DNA of 64,000 nt from Winogradskyella vidalii. GTDB lineage: Bacteria; Bacteroidota; Bacteroidia; Flavobacteriales; Flavobacteriaceae. The position numbers and the translations under genes are program-made. The stretch lies in contig NZ_JABFDG010000005.1 of NCBI RefSeq assembly GCF_013403955.1, forward strand, positions 303,492 to 367,491, read 5' to 3'. The notes beneath the pieces were generated by a model. It was given only the letters and a program-made list of their open reading frames with translations, was not told the origin of the DNA and ran no database searches. Below are positions 57,033-63,771 of the stretch, in pieces. Within the stretch, counting starts at the first letter, position 1. Each line of letters opens with the position of its first letter.

Positions 57033-57290
57033 AACTCGTTATATCATAACTTTTATAAGCGATATCCCATAAATTTAGCAGGATATAACTAAAGTTTACT
57101 ATCTTAAATAGTAGGAGTAACGAAGTTAATTCTATTTATTGATATAGCTATACGTAGTTATACGTATAGCTCTATAAATCATGTGCTAAGTTAAAACTTT
57201 TTATGCTATAAAATTTACGGTAAACCGTAATGCCTATAGGCTAATGTAAGGTCTGTTATTTTTCTTATTAATGTTTTGTCGTACCGTGTA
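57033..57290. repeat. junction element J16a (type 2, diverged)
   Basis: AACTCGTTATATC start, ~85% alike J2/J5/J8, keeping TATACGTA-GTTA-TACGTATA and TTTACGGTAAACCGTAA. It is followed after ~12 bases by a complete type 1 element with no gene between. Confidence 0.8.
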
Positions 57291-57301
57291 TCATTACCGT
57301 C

Positions 57302-57423
57302 AACGTGATTGTATAAGATTAATGGCGTGTTTAAGCACCTAATTTAATAACTAAATACCAGATAGAAAATTTGCGAGGATTTTGGTAAGTAGGCGAGGAC
57401 TAGCCATTAATTTTTACGGTGTT
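57302..57423. repeat. junction element J16b (type 1)
   Basis: AACGTGATTGTATAAG start, central arm GAAAATTTGCGAGGATTTTG (one mismatch), right end TTTTTACGGTGTTAGGC. Here GTTAGGC is a perfect canonical integron core (GTTRRRY). Confidence 0.85.
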
Positions 57424-57463
57424 AGGCATTCATTTTTTAACTTTTGAATACCTTAAATAAATA

Positions 57464-57928
57464 CTATTTTACTACTGTAGCTTCTAATTCTACTTTTAAA
57501 GTTTCAAAGAGGCTTTTTACTTCTAGTACAGTGCTTGCCTGTTTTATGTTATGCTCAGTTACCCAATTTTGGAAAACATCAAAACACGAAAAAAGCTCTT
57601 CAGATGAAGTTGTATAAATATTTAATCTCACAATATTTTCACATTCATATCCAGCTTCCTTTATAACGCTTTCCAAATTTTCTATAGCTTGAATTAATTG
57701 GGCTTTCATATTGGAAGTGCTTGATTTTCCATCATCATCTATGGCTGTTTGCCCAGAAATATAGAGCGTGCCTTCTGGCTTTGTAACTTCAACGGCTTGT
57801 ACATAACTTCTTTCATTTTGCCATTCCCACGGGTTAATTATTCGTTTTTCCATTTGTTCTTCTTTTTTATTTTGTGCTAATGTTGACACCGTAGTTAATA
57901 CTATCATTGCTAATATTTTATTTCTCAT
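57464..57928 (-). CDS. RidA/YjgF-family protein with signal peptide
   Basis: Signal MRNKILAMIVLTTVSTLAQNKK is unusual for RidA. The domain has NPWEWQNERSYVQAVEVTKPEGTLYISGQTAIDDDG, MKAQLIQAIENLESVIKEAGYECENIVRLNIYTTS and the end STVLEVKSLFETLKVELEATVV. The catalytic Arg of enamine deaminases (position ~105 in RidA) is replaced, so it may not deaminate. It shares a cassette with the Crp/Fnr gene at 58019. Confidence 0.87.
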   Translation of the reverse strand: MRNKILAMIVLTTVSTLAQNKKEEQMEKRIINPWEWQNERSYVQAVEVTKPEGTLYISGQTAIDDDGKSSTSNMKAQLIQAIENLESVIKEAGYECENIVRLNIYTTSSEELFSCFDVFQNWVTEHNIKQASTVLEVKSLFETLKVELEATVVK

Positions 57929-58018
57929 AATTGCAATTTTGTTTTTACACTACAAATATTTGAATAATAGTATTAATCGAGCGTGACATACATCACAATT
58001 ATAAAAGAAGCTTAAATA

Positions 58019-58585
58019 TTAAGAGGAAAGTCGACTAAGTGTCTCGCGCGAAACACCTAAATAAGAGGCTAAAAGCGTTTTGGGAACTCGTTGAAATAAT
58101 AAAGGATATTGTTTAAGAAGTTGTTCATACCTTTCTTTAGCATTTGATGTTAAAAAAGATAAAATTCTATTTTGTGAAGCACTATGTCCTGAGTTAGATT
58201 TCTCTAGAAAGAATTGTTTCATTTTGGGTAATTCAGTCGATAGTTTTTGATGATTTTTAAAACTTAAGGAATATACTGTAGTGTCTTCTATGCACTGCAA
58301 AGACATTTTAGCTTTGGTTTGTGAGAAATAAGCTGAAAAGTCACTTTCCCACCAATCTTCCATTGCAAATGATACAATGTGTTGTTTTCCGTTTTTGTCA
58401 TCGTAAACTAATTTTAGAAGTCCATTAATAACTAAATAACAATTCTTTACATCTTCTCCTTCTTGAATAATACAATCATTTTTTTTATATTTTTCGAATG
58501 AGACATGTGATAGAATAAGTGAGAACTCCTCATCTGTAAGCGGTATTAAATTTTCAATATGTTCTTTTAATTTTTCTTTCATCAA
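58019..58585 (-). CDS. Crp/Fnr-family regulator (cassette-borne)
   Basis: Beta-roll CIIQEGEDVKNCYLVINGLLKLVYDDKNGKQHIVSFAMEDWWESDFSAYF and HTH VPKTLLASYLGVSRETLSRLSS. It precedes the RidA gene on the same strand by 90 bases. Cassette ends GTTAGGCAT and ATGCCTATT. Confidence 0.87.
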   Translation of the reverse strand: MMKEKLKEHIENLIPLTDEEFSLILSHVSFEKYKKNDCIIQEGEDVKNCYLVINGLLKLVYDDKNGKQHIVSFAMEDWWESDFSAYFSQTKAKMSLQCIEDTTVYSLSFKNHQKLSTELPKMKQFFLEKSNSGHSASQNRILSFLTSNAKERYEQLLKQYPLLFQRVPKTLLASYLGVSRETLSRLSS

Positions 58586-58626
58586 ACAAGAATTCTAATT
58601 TTGATGCCTTGAGTCAAAATGATGCC

Positions 58627-58687
58627 TATTGGTGGTTTGGTTATTGGTAAGTAGGGAAGAGCCAAGCCATTAATTCTACACGGTGTT
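58627..58687. repeat. junction element J17 (type 1, left half deleted)
   Basis: Only ~61 bases remain: the left end ATTGGTGG and the right third GTAAGTAGGGAAGAGCCAAGCC then CTACACGGTGTT. Arms 1 and 2 are gone. It still ends at GTT before the next cassette. Confidence 0.75.
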
Positions 58688-58699
58688 GCCACACGTTTT

Positions 58700-59182
58700 T
58701 TAGTTACTTACGAAAATTAAAGCTGTTTTATAATCTTTTTTATTCCCACTAGAAAACACCATTCTATCTTCCTCTAACTCGATTAATTTTAATGTAAAAA
58801 ACGTACTACTGAAAATTTCATCTGTGATTTCTCCCCGTGTCATAGTCAACCAAACGCTCCCTTCTTCTTCATAAAAAGTATAGCTTGCTTCGGCTATTTC
58901 TGAATCTCCATAATAACAGTTTTCATTTCCACTAATTACTTCTACTTCATTATCTGTTTTAAAAATGTAGATATCATCAATTAAACAATCATTTTGATCA
59001 CTTAACCAATTATTATAATTCTGATAGTAAGCTTCTAATTCCCAAATCTTAGAGCTATTGTTGTGTAGTAAATCTAAATCTTCAATGGTGTAAATTTCAT
59101 TTGAAGTATCATCATCCTTACTGCATGCAGTAAAAACAATTAATAAAAAAGTAAGTATTATAGGTAATTTTAACTTGCTCAT
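58700..59182 (-). CDS. lipocalin-like lipoprotein, 160 aa
   Basis: The ATG at 59180-59182 yields MSKLKLPIILTFLLIVFTACSKDDD, a clean lipoprotein signal; the open frame upstream extends into the cassette end and is not coding. Mature part: LLHNNSSKIWELEAYYQNYNNWLSDQNDCLIDD, AEASYTFYEEEGSVWLTMTRGE and DRMVFSSGNKKDYKTALIFVS. Two Cys could form a disulphide. Surface or periplasmic. Cassette ends GTTGCCACAC and GTGTGGTGGC. Confidence 0.75.
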   Translation of the reverse strand: MSKLKLPIILTFLLIVFTACSKDDDTSNEIYTIEDLDLLHNNSSKIWELEAYYQNYNNWLSDQNDCLIDDIYIFKTDNEVEVISGNENCYYGDSEIAEASYTFYEEEGSVWLTMTRGEITDEIFSSTFFTLKLIELEEDRMVFSSGNKKDYKTALIFVSN

Positions 59183-59237
59183 AAATAAGGTTTTCTTTAC
59201 TGTTTCAATTATTATGCCATTTTTTTTCATGTGTGGT

Positions 59238-59422
59238 GGCGTTAAAGATATGGCAAGTTGGACAGAAAAAAGCAATTACTTTCCGTTTAGCAACAAGCCA
59301 AATCTTTTTATTTTGTTTTAATTTTTCTCTTTTAATACTAAATCAAAAGATTTGGCGACTTTGCAAATAGACAACAACCTTTTGGTTAAGCACTAATCGC
59401 CCAATTGGCTATATATAGTGTT
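59238..59422. repeat. junction element J18 (type 3)
   Basis: Left end GGCGTTAAAGATATGGC (AAC to GGC), centre GCCAAATCTTTTTATTTTG and AAATCAAAAGATTTGGC, right end CTATATATAGTGTTAAG. Aligns with J3 and J4. Confidence 0.8.
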
Positions 59423-59434
59423 AAGTGCTGTCTT

Positions 59435-60025
59435 TTATTCAATCATTTGATTATTCAATCTCTCAAATTCAACTAATAGTTTATTAAGTTTTGCGTTCTG
59501 TTTTGTAATTATTTTAGGTCTTAAATAAAACCAATTTATCGCAATCCAAAGTATGGTAATAACATAGGTGATTATTCCCCAAGTGATAGTCATTTTAGAA
59601 ACATATTCAAAAAGATATAGCCCAATTCCTAAAGAAAGAATTATAAAATAAGTACTTAACATTGTTGTTTGTTGAAATGTTTGTTTTTCTTTTAATTTTA
59701 TAAGTTGTTGGAGGTATTCCTTGCTATTAGGTTCTGTTTTAGTTTTAGAAAGTAAAGAAAATTGCTTATTGTACGGTAGCAAAAAAATAATCACAGCTAA
59801 AATAGTTAATATAATACCAATCTTAGTCGTTACTAATTCAGGTTGATAATAATACCAAATGAAGCCAATAAAAGTGATGGTTAGTAAGAGTGTGATGTTG
59901 ACTATTATTAGTTGTAAAAAGCTTCTACTTTTTAGTTTATTTGCCTTAGCATAAAGAATTTCTACTTTTGGAGTTTCTATCTTTTGTTGATTCCATATTT
60001 TTTTTAAATCTATATTAGTTTCCAT
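59435..60025 (-). CDS. membrane protein paired with ECF sigma factor, possible anti-sigma-like partner
   Basis: Four TM helices in 196 residues (FLQLIIVNITLLLTITFIGFIW, TKIGIILTILAVIIFLLPY, STYFIILSLGIGLYLFEYV and ITYVITILWIAINWFYL). The cytosolic N-terminus MNIDLKKIWNQQKIETPKVE-like (METNIDLKKIWNQQ) resembles the short motif at the start of many sigma partner proteins. Its start overlaps the sigma gene's end by 11 bases. Regulation of the sigma factor is inference. Confidence 0.72.
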   Translation of the reverse strand: METNIDLKKIWNQQKIETPKVEILYAKANKLKSRSFLQLIIVNITLLLTITFIGFIWYYYQPELVTTKIGIILTILAVIIFLLPYNKQFSLLSKTKTEPNSKEYLQQLIKLKEKQTFQQTTMLSTYFIILSLGIGLYLFEYVSKMTITWGIITYVITILWIAINWFYLRPKIITKQNAKLNKLLVEFERLNNQMIE

Positions 60026-60488
60026 TTTTCTTGAATTTTTGTGTTAATTTTTCTTTTATTCTGTGAATTTTAACTCTAACGTTGCCTTCAGACAGACCAA
60101 CAATTTGAGCTATTTCTTTTTGATTCATATCTTCTAGTTCCAATGATATGATGATCCGTTCTACTTCTTTTAGTTCCGAAATACATTGATATAAAAACTG
60201 TGTATCCTTCTCTATGTTTGTTTCTAAGATATCATCCTTAATCTCTAATGGTAATTCAGACTTAGGCATTTTGTTATCTTTTTGAATCTGCCGTAAGCAG
60301 GTATTAGATGCAATCCTAAATATCCAAGTTCCAATAGAAGCTTCGTTTCTAAACTTGGGTAATTGTTGCCAAACTTTAATAAATGTTTCTTGAGCCAAAT
60401 CTTTTGCTCTATCAGTATCATTTACATAACCCATACATAGCCTAAAAACTTTTTGCCAGTGTGTTTTATAAATAGTTTCAAAATTCAT
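60015..60488 (-). CDS. ECF-type sigma-70 family RNA polymerase sigma factor
   Basis: Region 2: NFETIYKTHWQKVFRLCMGYVNDTDRAKDLAQETFIKVWQQLPKFR with EASIGTWIFRIASNTCLRQIQK. Region 4: ISELKEVERIIISLELEDMNQKEIAQIVGLSEGNVRVKIHRIKEKL. 157 residues, complete. It starts one base from the end of the upstream hydrolase gene and overlaps the following membrane gene. A whole sigma operon inside a cassette is unusual. Confidence 0.92.
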   Translation of the reverse strand: MNFETIYKTHWQKVFRLCMGYVNDTDRAKDLAQETFIKVWQQLPKFRNEASIGTWIFRIASNTCLRQIQKDNKMPKSELPLEIKDDILETNIEKDTQFLYQCISELKEVERIIISLELEDMNQKEIAQIVGLSEGNVRVKIHRIKEKLTQKFKKNGN

Positions 60489-61417
60489 TATTCAGTCCAT
60501 TTTATTAATGCGTTGATAAATTTAGTTTGTTGGTCAATAAAGAGGTTATGCGAACAGTGGTTTAAATAAACTAAATTATTTTCCCCAACTACATTTTCAA
60601 TGTTTTTTACTTGACTCTTTGAAAAGAGACCATCATCTTTACCATAAAGACCAAAAACAGGTGTGCCATTCCTCACGATTTGTTTTAGATTTTTGTTTAA
60701 ATCTAACGTCGTATAGTTTTCATTTTCCCAAAACCCTCTTGGCGCTTCATAGGTCATTTGTGAACTATATTTTATAAGCAAGCTATCTGTTTTAAATTTT
60801 TTATAAATAGTTAAAGCTTCTTGTGTTGGCGCTTTTGGATAATAAAATCCGTTTTGCATAGCGTGACTAAAACAGTATGAACTGTACTCTATAGCGCTTT
60901 TATCCATTTTTTCTAATATATTTATGTAGTTAAGATTAACTGAATCATTATTGCTCGTGTAAATTGATTTTGATGTTTTTAATATGGTTGAAAGTGTTTC
61001 TTGCATGGAAAGCGGTGCTGAGACGAGAATAATAGATTTAGTTTTATTTGGATGCTTTTCTGCATATAAGGTTGCAATTACACCACCGAAACTATGTCCT
61101 ATTAGTGTTGCTGATTTTAAATTGAATTTATCGTAAATTAAATTTATATCATCAAAAGTTTCATTAAAAGTGAATTTTGCATTTTTATCTGGCGACCTTC
61201 CTTCGCCACGTCTGTCGTAAGTAATGACATAAAAGCCATTTTCTGAAAGTTTCTGAGCTGTTGTTGATTCAAAACCCACAGAATTATATCCTGGCCCACC
61301 GTGAAGGTAGATTAGCGGGGTATCATTTGGATTACCAAATGCTTTTGAATAAATTGTTTGAGAATTAACTACAAATGTAGCTACTATAAATACGAATACT
61401 GTTAGTGATTTTTTCAT
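60488..61417 (-). CDS. secreted alpha/beta hydrolase (proline iminopeptidase-like)
   Basis: Signal MKKSLTVFVFIVATFVVNSQ. Oxyanion motif LIYLHGGPGYNSVGFE (HGGPG), nucleophile elbow LIGHSFGGVIATLYAEKHP (GxSxG), Asp near LYGKDDGLFSK and His in LNHCSHNLFIDQ. 309 residues. It is exported to the periplasm. First gene of the hydrolase-sigma-membrane protein operon filling the cassette 59420-61495. Confidence 0.88.
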   Translation of the reverse strand: MKKSLTVFVFIVATFVVNSQTIYSKAFGNPNDTPLIYLHGGPGYNSVGFESTTAQKLSENGFYVITYDRRGEGRSPDKNAKFTFNETFDDINLIYDKFNLKSATLIGHSFGGVIATLYAEKHPNKTKSIILVSAPLSMQETLSTILKTSKSIYTSNNDSVNLNYINILEKMDKSAIEYSSYCFSHAMQNGFYYPKAPTQEALTIYKKFKTDSLLIKYSSQMTYEAPRGFWENENYTTLDLNKNLKQIVRNGTPVFGLYGKDDGLFSKSQVKNIENVVGENNLVYLNHCSHNLFIDQQTKFINALIKWTE

Positions 61418-61492
61418 TTTGTTTCCTTTTATTTTTCATTTAGATACAAGGAATGTCAAAATGTTACAAATTATTTTTCTTAGGTTGCATAC

Positions 61493-61617
61493 GGCGTTTA
61501 TGTATAAGAATAGTTGCGGTTTTGTGTGCGAGGATTTTCCGTAGGAAAATCAGACGTAACAAAACTGCAACGACCTTTGGTTAAGCACTAAAATAGCAAT
61601 TATTTTTATACAGTGTT
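61493..61617. repeat. junction element J19 (variant with long GC-containing arm)
   Basis: Left end GGCGTTTATGTATAAG, then arm GTTGCGGTTTTGT ... ACAAAACTGCAAC enclosing GATTTTCC-GTA-GGAAAATC, a longer nested arm than in type 1. Right end TTTATACAGTGTT. Confidence 0.78.
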
Positions 61618-61628
61618 GTATGCAGTTT

Positions 61629-61994
61629 TTATAATTTTATTGGTGGTCCAGCTTGTCCGATAATTTCTCCACCAAAATTTATTAATTCAAATAGTCTTAA
61701 AACCGCAATATTCAATTCATCTTGATTGCAATAATACCCGTTTATTTTTCCGTATTCAGTATAGTCCGAAATATTAAATCCTTCCTCAATATCATTATAC
61801 CAAATTATTTTTCGTCCGCAAATTGCAACAACCCAAAATCCGCCACCTTCATTTCCGAAAGTCGGTTCACTCCATTTTTCAGGACTTATGTTTATTAAAT
61901 TCCAAAAATTCAGATACTTTTCTTCTAATTCAGATTCCGTTTTCCAAATTTCAGAGTAGAGTTCTTTTTCGGTTATTGGTTTCCAAATGTTCAT
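61629..61994 (-). CDS. hypothetical cassette protein, 121 aa
   Basis: Soluble, acidic, Trp/Tyr/Gly-rich: MNIWKPITEKELYSEIWKTE, LNFWNLINISPEKWSEPTFGNEGGGFWVVAICGRKIIWYNDIEEGFNIS. It resembles SUKH/SMI1-like immunity proteins in size and composition, but I do not see a clear signature, so the family is not assigned. Cassette ends GTTGTATGCA and TGCATACAAT. Confidence 0.7.
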   Translation of the reverse strand: MNIWKPITEKELYSEIWKTESELEEKYLNFWNLINISPEKWSEPTFGNEGGGFWVVAICGRKIIWYNDIEEGFNISDYTEYGKINGYYCNQDELNIAVLRLFELINFGGEIIGQAGPPIKL

Positions 61995-62024
61995 TTCAGT
62001 TCTGGTTTTTCTTAAATTGCATAC

Positions 62025-62148
62025 AATGTGTTTGTGTAAGATTAGTTGCGTGTTTAAATAACTAATTTAGCAAATAAAAACCGAATAGAATATTCCGCAG
62101 GAATATTCGTAAGTAGGCTAGAACTAGCAATTAATTTTACACGTTGTT
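62025..62148. repeat. junction element J20 (type 1)
   Basis: AATGTGTTTGTGTAAG start (AAC to AAT), arm 1 TTAGTTGC, central arm GAATATTCC-GCA-GGAATATTC (fully paired), GCTAGAACTAGC, right end TTACACGTTGTT. Confidence 0.85.
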
Positions 62149-62610
62149 GTGCATAGTACTTTTATTCTTTTCATAAATCCATTTAGTCGCATAAATACTT
62201 AAAATTCCGCCTAAAATCGTAGCCCAACCAACAAAAATCCAACTCCATAAGCAAAACACAAATACTCCAAAAATTCCAAGTAATGGGTCAATCGGTTGAG
62301 AGAAGAAATGTTCTCCTAAAATCCAATATCGGAAGTTCAGTTCCAAAGTTATGATATACCAACACAACCAATGAGAAATTAATCCAGTTACTATTGCAGC
62401 AATTATATAATTCGTGTGGTTAAATCTTTTCTTTTTCTCAATAAGATATTTCGCGATTAATTTTGCAGTTACAAATCCAGAAATTCCAGAGTAGATATAG
62501 AAATAATTATAATCTTTATTTGTTGTCGTATATGCAATCCAAATTCCAACAATAATTCCAATTATCGAGAAGAGTAATCCAAATATGGTTGAGAAAGATT
62601 TTATTTTCAT
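62137..62610 (-). CDS. hypothetical four-helix membrane protein
   Basis: From the ATG at 62610 (MKIKSFSTIFGLLFSIIGIIVGIWIAY) there are four TM helices: the first above, then FYIYSGISGFVTAKLIAKYL, YIIAAIVTGLISHWLCWYIITL and LLGIFGVFVFCLWSWIFVGWATILGGIL. An upstream ATG at 62637 lies in the cassette end and is less likely. The last residues and stop codon are inside junction J20. Family unknown. Cassette ends GTTGTGCATA and TATGCACAAC pair over ten bases. Confidence 0.7.
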   Translation of the reverse strand: MKIKSFSTIFGLLFSIIGIIVGIWIAYTTTNKDYNYFYIYSGISGFVTAKLIAKYLIEKKKRFNHTNYIIAAIVTGLISHWLCWYIITLELNFRYWILGEHFFSQPIDPLLGIFGVFVFCLWSWIFVGWATILGGILSIYATKWIYEKNKSTMHNNV

Positions 62611-62635
62611 TTCAAGGCGTTTCGGTATTATGCAC

Positions 62636-62824
62636 AACTCGTTATATCATCACTTTCATAAGTCTTATCCCATAAATTCAGCAGGTTAAACCTCTTTTTT
62701 AGGGGCTAAAAGTCATGAGAAACGAAGTTAATTAGATATCGCTTTGTAAAGCCTTTTCTATTTTTAAAATTATTAAAAGTTCTTATTTAAATGTTTAGCA
62801 GTGTTTAATGAACTAAGCATACAT
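62636..62824. repeat. junction element J21a (type 2, strongly diverged)
   Basis: AACTCGTTATATCATCACTTTCATAAG start and CCCATAAATTCAGCAGG are kept; the rest (ATACGTA hairpin, ACGGTAAACCG palindrome) is lost or unrecognisable. A type 1 element follows without a gene, as at 57033. Confidence 0.65.
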
Positions 62825-62948
62825 AACGGTTTTGTGTATGATTAGTGGCGTGTTTAAGCAACTAATTTAGCAAATAAAAACCGAATATAAAATCCGCGAG
62901 GATTTTTGTAAATAGGCAAGAAGCCAGCAATAAATTATAGACGGTGTT
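62825..62948. repeat. junction element J21b (type 1)
   Basis: AACGGTTTTGTGTATG start, arm 1 TTAGTGGCGTGTTTAAGCAACTAA, central arm AAAATCC-GCGA-GGATTTTT, right end TATAGACGGTGTT. Confidence 0.85.
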
Positions 62949-62967
62949 GCCTGTCAGTATTTTTGCA

Positions 62968-63561
62968 TTAATCTTTTACTTTCATTAGTTGACTATATAA
63001 TTCATCTAAAAACCTTTGTTGATTTTTATCTTCCTTAAAATACCTTTGATTATTTACACCACAAGATTCTATATCCAAAATATTATTTTTGTTAAAAGAC
63101 CAATCATTTGTGTTTTTTACAGTTATTCCCAAATCATTATTACAACTTAACCATAGATTAGAGAATTGTGTTTTCTTATTACTATTCAACTTATCGAAAT
63201 CGGCATAAACAGAAAACCCTTTCATTTCTGAATTAAAAAATTTATGAATAGAAGTTATTGGTACTCCTGCCCAATCTATTGTTTTTCCTTCTTTTAAAGA
63301 AATACTTGTAATATCCTTCTCGTTGAGTGGTTTTTTTTGTTCATACTTTTCCCAAAAGTAACGTTTCTTATACGTTATTTTTGTTTCTTTTGGCAAAAGT
63401 ATATTATTCACAACTATTGGTTTAGTGGTTATGAAATAAGGACTTTTATCAGGCGTGTTAACCACCCACATTGAACCAAGTGCGCGCAAGTAGAAATAAA
63501 AACCCCCAATTACGATGAGTAATATTACACCAATTATTATTAATATTTTTTTGGCTTCCAT
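62968..63561 (-). CDS. hypothetical membrane-anchored protein, 197 aa
   Basis: N-terminal TM helix (KKILIIIGVILLIVIGGFYFYLRAL), then a beta-rich extracytoplasmic part with two well-spaced Cys (LWLSCNNDLG, DIESCGVNNQRYF). No known family. Cassette ends GTTGCCTG and CAGGTAAC pair at seven of eight positions. Confidence 0.7.
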   Translation of the reverse strand: MEAKKILIIIGVILLIVIGGFYFYLRALGSMWVVNTPDKSPYFITTKPIVVNNILLPKETKITYKKRYFWEKYEQKKPLNEKDITSISLKEGKTIDWAGVPITSIHKFFNSEMKGFSVYADFDKLNSNKKTQFSNLWLSCNNDLGITVKNTNDWSFNKNNILDIESCGVNNQRYFKEDKNQQRFLDELYSQLMKVKD

Positions 63562-63596
63562 TTTTTGTTATAGATTCTGATTTTCATATTGCAGGT

Positions 63597-63715
63597 AACG
63601 TGTTTGTGTATGGTTAGTTGCGTGTTTTAGCAACTAATTTAGCAAATACAAACCGAATAGAAAATCCGCGAGGATTTTCGTAAGTAAGCTGGAACTAGCA
63701 ATAAATTATATACGG
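63597..63715. repeat. junction element J22 (type 1), interrupted at its right end
   Basis: AACGTGTTTGTGTATGG start, arm 1 TTAGTTGC-GTGTTTTA-GCAACTAA, central arm GAAAATCC-GCGA-GGATTTTC, arm 3 GCTGGAACTAGC. It ends AAATTATATACGG, where other junctions continue TGTT; instead CTTAAGTTAGC follows, the left end of the IS110-like element. Confidence 0.85.
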
Positions 63716-63771
63716 CTTAAGTTAGCAATTAAATAAAAACACTAAATTAAGATTTATAAATTAGAAAGCAC

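Larger units (their letters stand above)
31250..63715. other. integron-like gene-cassette array (attC-like junctions, no integrase seen)
   Basis: About two dozen related non-coding junctions separate genes between 31.25-42 kb and 47.66-63.7 kb. Each usually begins AAC and ends GTT. Within one cassette the bases after the left GTT are complementary to those before the right AAC (seen for at least ten cassettes, 6-10 bases each), while the two flanks of a given junction often differ. All cassette genes but one (38689-40821) lie on the minus strand. This matches the architecture of integron cassettes, where the gene's 3' end faces its attC and arrays share one orientation. Differences from classical attC are the non-RRRY cores and a three-armed internal fold. 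The interval 42-47.65 kb is normal chromosome and carries no junctions. Confidence 0.7.

Noticed and set aside
31250..63715. Junctions as MITEs or IS remnants
   Set aside because: Copies always sit between genes in the same place relative to the cassette ends, and the flanks are inverted repeats across the gene instead of direct duplications across the element. No copy interrupts a gene.
31250..63715. CRISPR array
   Set aside because: Repeats are over 100 bases, variable in sequence and separated by genes of 0.4-3 kb, not by short spacers.
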